21,205 nt of DNA, from assembly GCA_018830765.1 (NCBI GenBank), contig JAHJRJ010000024.1:1-21205 (forward strand). Reading direction: 5' to 3'. This stretch comes from Bacteroidota bacterium. Lineage in GTDB: Bacteria > Bacteroidota > Ignavibacteria > UBA10030 > BY39. The position numbers and the translations under genes were made by a program. Under the pieces are notes generated by a model. That model was not told the DNA's origin. It did not search any database and worked only from the letters and a program-made list of their open reading frames with translations. Below, in pieces: positions 8,640-16,021 of this stretch (position 1 is the stretch's first letter; every line of letters starts with the position of its first letter).

Positions 8640-9227
8640 ATGACACCGTTCGAAACATTTCTCCTGGCATTCATCCCGCTTTTCGTTGCGATGGACGTCC
8701 TCGGCACCCTGCCTCTATTTATCGGATTAACGGAAGGTATTACCGAAAAACGACGCAATCGACTCGTCATCGAGGCAACTTTAACGGCTCTTGCAATCTC
8801 TTTAATCTTTCTTGGAAGCGGCAAATTACTTTTTTCTTTTTTAGGAATTACAGAGAACGATTTCCGCATAGCAGGCGGACTCGTACTGCTTGTACTTTCG
8901 ATTAACGACTTGCTTTTCTCCAGCGACACTGCACGAAAAAATCCCGAAACTACTGTCGGAGTTGTTCCTATCGGCATCCCGCTCATAATGGGACCCGCCG
9001 CGCTTACAACGATTCTAATAATCGTTGATTCATACGGATACGTTTGGACTATTACTTCGATAGCGCTGAATTTATTGATCGTTTGGGTTGTGTTCAGGAA
9101 TGCAGACAGGGTATTAAAGGTGCTCGGAAAAGCGGGCTCGCGTGCTATTGCCAAGGTCGCATCCTTGTTCTTAGCCGCAATCGCCGTGATGATGATTAGA
9201 GTTGGAGTAACGGAAATTTTAAAATGA
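8640..9227 (+). CDS. MarC-family (UPF0056) integral membrane protein
   Basis: The 195-residue protein is almost entirely hydrophobic, with about six membrane segments, the usual size and topology of the MarC/UPF0056 family. Family-like features are MDVLGTLPLFIGLT in the first segment, RIAGGLVLLVLSINDLL in the middle, and PIGIPLIMGPAALTTILII, the most recognisable box. MarC was once linked to multiple antibiotic resistance in E. coli, but that link was withdrawn, and the transported substrate is unknown. The start at 8640 lies 2 bp after the upstream stop, so the two genes are read as an operon. Confidence 0.88.
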   Translation: MTPFETFLLAFIPLFVAMDVLGTLPLFIGLTEGITEKRRNRLVIEATLTALAISLIFLGSGKLLFSFLGITENDFRIAGGLVLLVLSINDLLFSSDTARKNPETTVGVVPIGIPLIMGPAALTTILIIVDSYGYVWTITSIALNLLIVWVVFRNADRVLKVLGKAGSRAIAKVASLFLAAIAVMMIRVGVTEILK

Positions 9228-9273
9228 TAAGCCGAATTGAACATCGAATAACAAATAATTTCTTGGAGGTAAT

Positions 9274-9663
9274 ATGGATGAAGATATTCACCGTATAATT
9301 AAAACAACAGTCGGGAAATTCGGGACTATACATATTTTAGTCAACAACGCCGGTGGACCTCCGGTTGGAACATTTGCAGAACTATCGGACGAGCTGTGGA
9401 TGAATGGAATCTTAATCAACAACGTATGTCCAGGTTATATGCTTACCAAGCGGCAGGAAGAGATTATAAAGAAACGGTCGTCTGATCAAAATTTATCTGT
9501 CGAAGAATACATGACGTAACATGCGAAAGAAATTCCCGCAACACGCTACGGCACACCCGAAGAGCTTGCTAATATGATTGTGTTTTTGGCATCGGAACGG
9601 GCAAGCTACATTACAAGGACAACAATTTCGGTTGACGGTGGATTGGTGAAAGAGCTGTTCTAA
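9274..9663 (+). pseudogene. Decayed short-chain dehydrogenase/reductase (SDR)
   Basis: SDR pieces remain: a start with a good Shine-Dalgarno (GGAGG, 9265-9269), then KFGTIHILVNNAGGPPVG (the NNAG structural motif) and LSDELW. The text then jumps directly to ILINNVCPGYMLTKR, which belongs near residue 180 of the family. After YMT the reading frame hits TAA (9517-9519), and the same frame continues with ATRYGTPEELANMIVFLASE and ending SVDGGLVKELF up to TAA at 9661-9663. So the gene lacks its N-terminal Rossmann GxxxGIG region, lacks the central part with the catalytic Ser and YxxxK, and carries a nonsense codon. About half of a ~260-residue SDR survives. The product cannot be an active SDR. Confidence 0.88.
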
Positions 9664-9678
9664 GGACTTACGCCGAAA

Positions 9679-9704
9679 CCGGATGAGATGTCTCCGGCTT
9701 TGTT
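9679..9704 (+). terminator. Weak possible terminator after the SDR remnant
   Basis: CCGGA (9679-9683) pairs with TCCGG (9692-9696) around an 8-base loop and is followed by CTTTGTT. The stem is short, so this is only a candidate. Confidence 0.3.
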
Positions 9705-9753
9705 ATAGATAATCCAAGCTTTATATCTTTTTGCAAATATTTTTAAAAAACAC

Positions 9754-9782
9754 TTGACAAAAGAAAAAATATGTAGTATATT
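9754..9782 (+). promoter_or_regulatory. Near-consensus sigma70 promoter
   Basis: TTGACA (9754-9759), a 17-bp spacer, then TATATT (9777-9782). This is a perfect -35 box, optimal spacing and a 5/6 match at -10. It lies 39 bp upstream of the membrane-protein start, and the expected transcription start falls inside the palindromes at 9784-9806, as expected for a repressible promoter. Confidence 0.75.
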
Positions 9783-9783
9783 T

Positions 9784-9806
9784 ACTTTGGAAAACAAAGT
9801 GCTTTA
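9784..9806. promoter_or_regulatory. Putative operator, site 1 (overlapping palindromes)
   Basis: Two overlapping inverted repeats: ACTTTG-GAAAA-CAAAGT (9784-9800), perfect, and ACAAAG-TG-CTTTA (9794-9806). The second is repeated as ACAAAG-CA-CTTTA at 10737-10749, in front of the TPR/TonB receptor unit. Its position just after the -10 box suits a repressor site, most simply for the winged-helix regulator encoded at 10414-10710. Confidence 0.6.
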
Positions 9807-9820
9807 GAAAGGTGAACAAA

Positions 9821-10417
9821 ATGGACGAAAAAACAGCTTTAGACGAACTTCAATTTATTCGAAAGATTATAGAAGACAGCAAAAAGACTGTTCTTGATGA
9901 TGGAATTGGATACATCTTCTGGGGTATTATAATTGTTGTCGGCCTATTCACAACAAATATTTTGATAATCTCAAAAGTTTATTTCAATTATCTCTGGATA
10001 TGGTTAATAGTAATTGGAATTGGGTGGACTTATTCAATTATCTCTTCCCGCCGAAAAAAAGAAAGATTACCACGAACATTTGGACAGAAACTTATTCATT
10101 CCGTGTGGATTTCGATTGGAATTGGAATGACTTTACTTGGACTTGTTGGACCTGCGGTTGGTGCATATAAAGGCTTTTTTATAAGTCCGATTTTATCAGT
10201 CCTTTTGGGGAGTGCATTTTTTATCTCGGGATTCATTTACGATCTCAAGTGGGTTAAGTTACTTTCTATAGGATGGTGGATTGGCGCAGTTGTTATGTTC
10301 ATTTATCCAGGTATGCATTCGTTTATCATAATGGGTTCGTTGATGATATTCTTTCAGATAATTCCGGGAATAATTCTATACAGAAAATATAAACGAGAAG
10401 CAAAAGTACAATCGTGA
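9821..10417 (+). CDS. Small multi-pass membrane protein coupled to an HTH regulator
   Basis: The 198-residue protein starts with a short cytoplasmic helix (MDEKTALDELQFIRKIIEDSKK), then about five hydrophobic segments (YIFWGIIIVVGLF..., WLIVIGIGW, ISIGIGMTLLGLVG, ILSVLLGSAFFISG, IMGSLMIFFQIIPG) and a basic tail. An in-frame GTG at 9812 is possible, but the ATG at 9821 has AGAAAGG eight bases upstream and is preferred. I know of similar proteins next to small winged-helix regulators in this bacterial group, but not what they do. The stop overlaps the next gene's GTG by four bases (GTGA), so the pair is translationally coupled. The protein may sense something for the regulator or hold it at the membrane; this is speculation. 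Confidence 0.8.
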   Translation: MDEKTALDELQFIRKIIEDSKKTVLDDGIGYIFWGIIIVVGLFTTNILIISKVYFNYLWIWLIVIGIGWTYSIISSRRKKERLPRTFGQKLIHSVWISIGIGMTLLGLVGPAVGAYKGFFISPILSVLLGSAFFISGFIYDLKWVKLLSIGWWIGAVVMFIYPGMHSFIIMGSLMIFFQIIPGIILYRKYKREAKVQS

Positions 10418-10710
10418 ATAAATTTGATTATCACCAACTTGATGATATTATTCATTCGAGAATTCGACTTGCAATAATAGCGGTGCTCATCACTGTAGAT
10501 GATGCCGAGTTTAATTTCTTGAAAGAAAAAGTAAACACAACTGATGGAAACTTAAGTGTTCATATAAGAAAGTTAGAAGAAGCCGGATATGTTTTAGTAA
10601 AAAAAGAATTTATCGATCGAAAACCAAAAACTGTTTATTCACTTTCAAACAAAGGAAAGAAAGCTTTTGAAATTTATGTTGAACAACTCAGCAAGCTAAT
10701 AAAGAAATAA
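10414..10710 (+). CDS. Winged-helix transcriptional regulator (HTH_34-like)
   Basis: The 98-residue protein matches the small single-domain winged-helix family (Pfam HTH_34/PF13601, MarR/ArsR-like). It opens with LDDIIHSRIRLAIIAVL, has a helix-turn-helix about residues 35-60 (FLKEKVNTTDGNLSVHIRKL, then EEAGYV), a wing (KKEFIDRKPKTVYSLSNKG), and a C-terminal helix likely used for dimerisation. The start is GTG at 10414, overlapping the upstream TGA. Relatives act as dimers on short palindromes. The repeated palindrome ACAAAG-YR-CTTTA upstream of its own operon (9794) and of the next unit (10737) is the obvious candidate target, which would give autoregulation plus control of the TPR/TonB receptor genes. 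The target assignment is inference. Confidence 0.88.
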   Translation: MNKFDYHQLDDIIHSRIRLAIIAVLITVDDAEFNFLKEKVNTTDGNLSVHIRKLEEAGYVLVKKEFIDRKPKTVYSLSNKGKKAFEIYVEQLSKLIKK

Positions 10711-10730
10711 AATTTTTTAACCATATACTT

Positions 10731-10749
10731 TATAATACAAAGCACTTTA
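10731..10749 (+). promoter_or_regulatory. -10 box and putative operator, site 2
   Basis: TATAAT (10731-10736), a perfect -10, is followed directly by ACAAAG-CA-CTTTA (10737-10749), the same palindrome as at 9794-9806 with its two central bases changed to the complement. No good -35 stands 16-18 bp upstream, so this promoter is weak or may need help. It reads toward the TPR gene at 10779. Confidence 0.55.
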
Positions 10750-10778
10750 TTTAATCAATAACAAAAAAGGAGTATCAA

Positions 10779-11579
10779 ATGAAAACTAATAAATCATCAA
10801 GCATAACTTTGCTTGTATTATTCTTCTTATTCACTAATAATCTCTTCTCGCAAAATGAACCTGTGAATGAATTACTGAAAGAAGCCAAATCGGTTTCCGA
10901 TACAGCATACATCTATTACAATCGGAACACTATGCAAAAAGCACACGACATGTTCGATCAGGTATATCAAACGGACAAATCAAACATTTATGCGCTTTAC
11001 TATCTCACTTACACGGAGTATAAACTTCTCGAAATGAGTATGCAAAAAGGGAACTGGGACGAGGAATTGTTCGATAAATATTATGAGCCTGCTTTGTCCA
11101 AAGCGGAAAAGTTAGCGGCTGAAAAAAATTTCGAGTCAGAGGGTAAAACGATCCTCGCCGCAATTTACATGATGAAAATAGCCAACAGCGCAATGTCGGC
11201 GGTTACTCTCTCACCCAAAATAAATGGTTTACTTAACGAAGCTGAAAGAAGTAACGCAAGCAACCCGCGTCTTTACATTATCCGCGGACAAATGAAATAC
11301 AACACACCGGGAATTTTTGGCGGAAGTTACAAGGATGCTGCTCAAAATTTTAGAAAAACAGTTTGGCTATTCGAGAAAGAAGAACAAAAGGATTACCTAC
11401 AGCCAAGCTGGGGATATCTTGAATCTTTAGCGTGGCTCGGACGTGCACTCGAGAAACTTGAAAATTTTGATGAAGCAAAGTTTATCTATCAAAAAGCGTT
11501 GAATGTCGCGCCCAATTTTTCTTGGGTAAAGTTTGGGCTGCTTCCAAAACTTGAACAGAAACTAAAAGAGAAAAACTGA
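10779..11579 (+). CDS. Exported tetratricopeptide-repeat protein
   Basis: The 266-residue protein has a signal peptide (about residues 1-25, cleavage near LFSQ/NE) and helical repeats. Recognisable TPR-like units include the stretch from AHDMFDQVYQTDKSN with ALYYLTYTEYKL (about residues 45-85) and a C-terminal one (AWLGRALEKLENFDEAKFIYQKALNVAPN). A NTPGIFGGSYKDAAQNF box in the middle resembles periplasmic TPR proteins that adjoin TonB-dependent receptors in Bacteroidota. An AAGGAG Shine-Dalgarno lies just before the start. It is 16 bp upstream of the receptor gene and is probably a periplasmic partner. No enzyme motif is present. Confidence 0.82.
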   Translation: MKTNKSSSITLLVLFFLFTNNLFSQNEPVNELLKEAKSVSDTAYIYYNRNTMQKAHDMFDQVYQTDKSNIYALYYLTYTEYKLLEMSMQKGNWDEELFDKYYEPALSKAEKLAAEKNFESEGKTILAAIYMMKIANSAMSAVTLSPKINGLLNEAERSNASNPRLYIIRGQMKYNTPGIFGGSYKDAAQNFRKTVWLFEKEEQKDYLQPSWGYLESLAWLGRALEKLENFDEAKFIYQKALNVAPNFSWVKFGLLPKLEQKLKEKN

Positions 11580-11595
11580 CCGAAAGGAGAACACC

Positions 11596-13809
11596 ATGAA
11601 AAATAAATTTCGAAAAAAAAGCATCACTTTTCTGCTAGTGTTTGGTTCTATTACAATATTCGCCCAAACCAAATATACAATCGAAGGAAGAGTGATAGAT
11701 GAAAATCAGAAGCCTCTTCCTTATGTGAATGTTTTCATTCTAAACACCGCCGATGGATCAATGAGCGGCGACGATGGAACATTTACTTTTACGACAACAC
11801 AAAAAGGAAATGTTACACTCGTTGCGAGTATGATTGGTTACAAAAAATTCACGAAAGAGATTGCGCTCAGTTCAAAAAAGATTACTGTTAAAATTGAACT
11901 GGAAGAATCGATTGTGAATTTGAAAGAAGTAATTGTTGCTGCGAGTTCGTACGGATCGGAAAAAGAAAAGGGATTAGTCATAAGTCGTATTGATGTGCTT
12001 ACTACTCCCGGCGGCGCAGCAGATATTTTTCAATCATTAAAAACTTTACCGGGCTTAACTCAGGTATCCGAGAGCGCTGAATTGTACGTCCGTGGTGGTG
12101 ACCCAATTGAAACATTAACAATGATCGATGGAGCCGCGTTTTATCATCCATTTACATTCGAGTCTGCTTATGGTGGGCTTTTTTCTAACTTAAATCAAAG
12201 TGCAGTGAAAGGAATGTATTTTTCAAGCGGGGGTTTCTCCGCCAAGTATGGAAACGTTCTTTCTGGTGTTCTCGATATCGAAACACGTAATCAGCCGGAG
12301 CGTAACCTTTATCAGTTCGGTCTATCTTTAGCTAATGCTTCTTTCTCTGCTGACATTCCATTACAGGAAAATAAATTTGGTATGTATTTCGACATTCGAC
12401 AAAGTTTTACGAAACCGATTTTCTGGTTGAACGGCGGGCTGGATAGAATGACCGTATCACCTGTATCAAGAAACGGAACTGGCGGAATAGTCTATTCATA
12501 TTCGCAGTCCGGGAAATTGAAACTGTTCTTTATCGTTGCCGATGATAAACAGGGCGTTAATGTTGACCGACCTGAATATAATGGAACCTTCAACGGCAAT
12601 TCCAAAAATCTTTTTGTCAATTTGCGAAATACAGATATTCTTTTCAGTAATTTGATTATGAAAAACAGCCTTGCGTACAATAAATATTCAAATCAATGGC
12701 TATTGGGATTGCTTGATATAACAAAGACAGATTTCGTCTATACATTCAGAAGTGATTTCGAATTATCGATAAGCTCAGCAAATAAAATTCTATGGGGTGT
12801 TGAATACGAAAACCGAGATGTGAAATTCGTTGGAAAAATTCCCGAACAAGATTTCGATATTCGTCCAGAAGGGCAATCAACAATTATTGATGCTTTTTTT
12901 AAAGGTTCACGAATTGGAGGATATACAGAATTACAATCAGCAAATCCATTTGGCTTAAAAAATATTTCAGTATCCTGCGGAGTTCGTTTCGATAGAATTC
13001 CGGAATTAAATCTTAACTGGATCGATCCGCGTTCAAGTTTGGGTTATCGGTTAAGTGAAAAATCAACTATAAAATTCGGTTGGGGAATTTTTCATCAATT
13101 GCCCGATCCACGATTTTTCCGCGCCGAAGACGGCAACCCAAACTTAAAATCAATGCGGGCAGATCATTATGTTGTTTCTTACGATTATTCAATAGACGAA
13201 CAAAATTCTTTTCGGTTTGAGTTATATCATAAAAATTATAAAGACCTGCCAAAAGAAAACAATATCCTAAATTACAATAACTCCGGTAGCGGTTTTGCAA
13301 ATGGTGTCGACTTAATTCTCAAAGGAACTCTCCCACTTGGTTTTACAGGCTGGGTATCATACGGCTACATCAACACAAAAAGAATCTGGTTGGATTATGA
13401 TGAATTAACAAGCAGTTCTTTCGATATCACTCATAATTTTTCTTTGGTTCTAAAATATAATTTAGCAGAGTTGTGGCAGATTGGGATCAACGCGAAGTAT
13501 GCAACGGGCAGACCTTACACTCCAGTAAATGGATCTATTTACAGAAATGATTTGAAGCTCTTTGAACCGATCTACGCCCCGACAAATTCAGATAGATTCC
13601 CCGATTATAAAAGAGTCGACCTAAGAATAACTCACTTCAATCAAATATTTGGTAATGTGCCAATTGTGGTTTATATGGAAGGATTAAACATTCTTAACTT
13701 TACCAACATTTTTGGTTATTCTTATTCACCGGACTATAAGGAGAGGAAAGAAATCAAAAGTTATTTTGGAAACAGAATGGTTGTGGTTGGGTTTACATTC
13801 GGAATTTGA
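11596..13809 (+). CDS. TonB-dependent receptor with carboxypeptidase-regulatory-like domain
   Basis: The 737-residue outer-membrane protein has a signal peptide (about 1-24, cleavage near FAQ/TK). A CarboxypepD_reg-like beta-sandwich follows (about 26-110; IEGRVIDENQKPLPYVNVFI, with ASMIGYKKF and NLKEVIVAAS at its end). The plug domain spans about 125-230 (SLKTLPGLTQVSESAELYVRGG, then MIDGAAFYHPF and GFSAKYGNVLSGVLDIET), and a barrel runs to the end. It imports an unknown ligand across the outer membrane with energy from TonB/ExbBD, which are not in this window. It is on the short side for the class. AAGGAG lies 8 bases before the ATG. With the TPR gene and the upstream regulator it forms a probable regulated uptake unit. 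No heme, siderophore or SusD clue identifies the ligand. Confidence 0.92.
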   Translation: MKNKFRKKSITFLLVFGSITIFAQTKYTIEGRVIDENQKPLPYVNVFILNTADGSMSGDDGTFTFTTTQKGNVTLVASMIGYKKFTKEIALSSKKITVKIELEESIVNLKEVIVAASSYGSEKEKGLVISRIDVLTTPGGAADIFQSLKTLPGLTQVSESAELYVRGGDPIETLTMIDGAAFYHPFTFESAYGGLFSNLNQSAVKGMYFSSGGFSAKYGNVLSGVLDIETRNQPERNLYQFGLSLANASFSADIPLQENKFGMYFDIRQSFTKPIFWLNGGLDRMTVSPVSRNGTGGIVYSYSQSGKLKLFFIVADDKQGVNVDRPEYNGTFNGNSKNLFVNLRNTDILFSNLIMKNSLAYNKYSNQWLLGLLDITKTDFVYTFRSDFELSISSANKILWGVEYENRDVKFVGKIPEQDFDIRPEGQSTIIDAFFKGSRIGGYTELQSANPFGLKNISVSCGVRFDRIPELNLNWIDPRSSLGYRLSEKSTIKFGWGIFHQLPDPRFFRAEDGNPNLKSMRADHYVVSYDYSIDEQNSFRFELYHKNYKDLPKENNILNYNNSGSGFANGVDLILKGTLPLGFTGWVSYGYINTKRIWLDYDELTSSSFDITHNFSLVLKYNLAELWQIGINAKYATGRPYTPVNGSIYRNDLKLFEPIYAPTNSDRFPDYKRVDLRITHFNQIFGNVPIVVYMEGLNILNFTNIFGYSYSPDYKERKEIKSYFGNRMVVVGFTFGI

Positions 13810-13850
13810 TCGTTAAGAAATATGTTATTGTTACAATAATTCCGCTGCTG

Positions 13851-14002
13851 TACAGTCTGTGTGAAAATCATTGTAGAGCGAGATTCATCCCGTAAACGGG
13901 ATTCATCTCGCTATTAATCATTAAATGGGGCTAATATTGAACAAAATCCAATATTATTTTGCGAAATAAATTTCGCATTACAATTTTCACACAGACTCTG
14001 TA
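13851..14002. repeat. MITE-like element with terminal inverted repeats and three internal hairpins
   Basis: Terminal arms TACAGTCTGTGTGAAAAT (13851-13868) and its complement at 13983-14002 pair along 18 bp with one 2-base bulge. Inside are three further inverted repeats. AGCGAGATTCATCCCG (13877-13892) pairs with 13897-13912 (14 of 16) across a TAAA loop. AATATTG (13933-13939) pairs with CAATATT (13949-13955). TGCGAAAT (13960-13967) pairs with ATTTCGCA (13970-13977). The unit folds as a closed multi-branched structure about 152 bp long. It has no coding capacity. It could be a non-autonomous mobile element or a structured RNA; terminal symmetry favours the former. Confidence 0.7.
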
Positions 14003-14027
14003 TAGCGGGACTATTCTCACTTTGTTT

Positions 14028-14064
14028 AACCCCGGTCACTCAAAGTTGATGCCGGGGTTTTGTT
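14028..14064 (+). terminator. Rho-independent terminator-like hairpin
   Basis: AACCCCGG (14028-14035) pairs perfectly with CCGGGGTT (14052-14059) and is followed by TTGTTT. It lies 218 bp after the TonB receptor stop, beyond the inverted-repeat element, and probably ends that transcription unit before the porQ-like gene. Confidence 0.6.
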
Positions 14065-14134
14065 TAATAATACTTATTTGAATTTATCTAACTTTTTTTT
14101 AGATTGAATCATCAAAAATTCAAAAAGGCGCCGT

Positions 14135-15082
14135 ATGCGATTAATTAAAAACATATTTATTACTATCTCCGTTGTCATCCTGATTTCTCAAAGCGTATTT
14201 TGTGGAAGTAACAGCACTTATAAATTTTTAAGAAACGACGTTAGTGCACGAGCCGCCGCTTTGGGTGGTAGCTTTTTGACAACAACGAACGACCCTAATA
14301 CTATCTTTTACAACCCATCGGCTCTTGCATCAATTAACCAAAGACAAGTTTCTATCGGTTATTTCAATCATCTTTTAGATATCAACTCAGGACATTTGAG
14401 TTATTCCGATCGTGTGGAGGGATTCGGCTTTATAGGCGCTGGAATTATTTATACTCACTACGGTGATTTCGAGATGAGAAACGAATTAGGCTATAAAGAG
14501 GGAAATTTTTCAGCCGGCGATTTTGCTGTCTCCGCAGCTTACGCTGACCAATTGATAGAAAATGTTACATATGGAGCAAGCATAAAATTTATCTATTCAA
14601 CAATTGCTAGTTACAACTCTTACGGTGTCGCTACTGACTTTGGAGTAACTTATACAGCTATACCCGACCGCTTTCATGTCGCGGCAAGTTTGCTTAATCT
14701 CGGAACGCAACTGAAGCCATACATAAACACAAAAGAGAAATTACCACTTGACTTGAAAATAGGCGCCTCTTTGAAACCCGAACACTTGCCACTCCGAATA
14801 AATATCAGCTTTAACAAATTACTCGACTATCAGAATAATTTCTCCTCGCGTTTCAGGTCGTTCACATTCGGAGGTGAATTCACACTAACTCAAAACGTTC
14901 AATTCAGATTCGGCTACAACAACGAGAACAGGAAAGACCTAAAAATCGACAAGAGCGCGGGCTTGGCAGGTTTTTCAATAGGCGGTGGATTTTTATATGA
15001 GGTTTATAAAATCGATTATGCATTCAACTCGATGGGAAAGATTGGCGGACTGCATCGAATAACTGTAGGAATTTTACTGTAA
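14135..15082 (+). CDS. PorQ/PorV-family outer-membrane protein
   Basis: The 315-residue protein has a signal peptide (about 1-24, ending SVFC/GS), then the family opening YKFLRNDVSARAAALGGS, and DPNTIFYNPSALASI, the region typical of PorV/PorQ (UPF0164-type) barrels. Alternating strands follow up to the C-terminal GGLHRITVGILL. In Bacteroidota, PorQ and PorV are outer-membrane components linked to the type IX secretion system; length and opening motif are closer to PorQ. No other T9SS genes are present here, so the assignment to that system is by family only. Its last 22 codons are duplicated, with silent or conservative changes, at 16182-16250, where they mark the join of a second restriction-modification system. 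Confidence 0.72.
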   Translation: MRLIKNIFITISVVILISQSVFCGSNSTYKFLRNDVSARAAALGGSFLTTTNDPNTIFYNPSALASINQRQVSIGYFNHLLDINSGHLSYSDRVEGFGFIGAGIIYTHYGDFEMRNELGYKEGNFSAGDFAVSAAYADQLIENVTYGASIKFIYSTIASYNSYGVATDFGVTYTAIPDRFHVAASLLNLGTQLKPYINTKEKLPLDLKIGASLKPEHLPLRINISFNKLLDYQNNFSSRFRSFTFGGEFTLTQNVQFRFGYNNENRKDLKIDKSAGLAGFSIGGGFLYEVYKIDYAFNSMGKIGGLHRITVGILL

Positions 15083-15168
15083 TGATTTGAATAATGAACT
15101 ACAAAGATGAACACAATGCGTTATAAAGAGTTTCCCATAGGCAATGGAAAGATTATACAGGGCGATTG
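15008..15168 (+). repeat. 161-bp direct repeat, copy 1 (porQ 3' end to methyltransferase 1 start)
   Basis: Covers the last 25 codons of the porQ-like gene, the 24-bp gap, and the first 20 codons of methyltransferase 1. It matches 16176-16336 at a constant offset of 1168 bp with about 13 mismatches and no gaps. Identity stops sharply after GGGCGATTG. Confidence 0.93.
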
Positions 15169-16021
15169 TACTAAGTTTCTTTCAGAAAAAGCTTTTCCTG
15201 AAAAAGTTGATTTTACCTTCTTAGACCCACCGTTCAACCAAAATAAAGATTACAATTATTTTGATGACAATCTTCCTACGAAAGAATATTGGGAAATGAT
15301 GCACAAGGTTTGTTCAGACATTCACGGAAACACATCTGTAGGCGGAGCAATATATTTCATGCAAAGAGAAAAGAACGCAGAATTTGTTTTAAGATGTCTG
15401 AGAGAATCGGGTTGGTCGTTACAAAATCTTATAATCTGGAAGAAAAAAACTTCTGCTGTTCCCTGCAGCAAAAAATACGGAATACATTATCAGATAATCG
15501 CGTATGCAACTAAAGGTTCACCGAGAGTTTTTAATCGACTGCGGATATCTCCACCCCTTCCCGCTAATTACAAATATGAAAGAGACAACGGTGTTTACGT
15601 TACAGATGTGTGGGACGACATTCGAGAATTAACGTCGGGGTATTTTGCGGGGGGTGAGGCGATAAGAAAATCTGACAGGGAACGATTTCACAAACAACAA
15701 TCACCTATCGCACTTTTGTTGAGAATAATTCTTTCATCTACAAAACCAGCCGACGTTGTTTTAGATCCTTTTGCCGGCACAGGAACTACATTAGTTGTTG
15801 CAGAACAGCTTGGAAGAAAATTCATCGGAATTGAAATTGACCCTGACAATGTACAATGTATGAAAGAACGGCTGAATTATATCCGGGATGACGATAACAT
15901 TGAAAAGTATTACAAAGATTTCATTTGCACTGAAAACCTTGATGAAGTATGGCATTTGAAATCCAATATGACGGTTCCAAAAAAGCAAAAAGTGGAAACT
16001 CTAAATCTATTTGAGGGCTAA
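15107..16021 (+). CDS. DNA methyltransferase 1, beta-class (probably N6-adenine)
   Basis: The 304-residue enzyme should transfer a methyl group from S-adenosylmethionine to an amino-nitrogen base in a specific DNA sequence. Catalytic motif IV, DPPF (residues 40-43), comes first. The SAM-binding motif I, DPFAGTGTT (about residues 220-228), comes near the C-terminus and is followed by AEQLGRKFIGIEIDPD. This order defines the beta class; DPPF favours N6-adenine over N4-cytosine. The variable target-recognition part lies between (KKYGIHYQIIAYATKG to the SGYFAGGEA region). MNTM or the ATG at 15116 (MRYKEF) could be the true start. It begins 24 bp after the porQ-like gene, and its TAA overlaps the ATG of a truncated gene (TAATG), its probable lost endonuclease partner. 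It now has no intact cognate endonuclease, so it may be an orphan. Confidence 0.9.
   Translation: MNTMRYKEFPIGNGKIIQGDCTKFLSEKAFPEKVDFTFLDPPFNQNKDYNYFDDNLPTKEYWEMMHKVCSDIHGNTSVGGAIYFMQREKNAEFVLRCLRESGWSLQNLIIWKKKTSAVPCSKKYGIHYQIIAYATKGSPRVFNRLRISPPLPANYKYERDNGVYVTDVWDDIRELTSGYFAGGEAIRKSDRERFHKQQSPIALLLRIILSSTKPADVVLDPFAGTGTTLVVAEQLGRKFIGIEIDPDNVQCMKERLNYIRDDDNIEKYYKDFICTENLDEVWHLKSNMTVPKKQKVETLNLFEG

Larger units (their letters stand above)
13810..14134. other. Intergenic region with a structured element and terminator
   Basis: This 325-bp gap between the TonB receptor and the porQ-like gene contains no gene that I can support. It is mostly occupied by the inverted-repeat element at 13851-14002 and the terminator-like hairpin at 14028-14063, followed by an A+T-rich leader for the porQ-like gene with no clear promoter boxes. 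Confidence 0.6.

Noticed and set aside
8591..9244. Long minus-strand open frame opposite the MarC gene (217 codons)
   Set aside because: It is the antisense shadow of a recognisable MarC gene and its translation has low-complexity Ser/Thr/Ile character.
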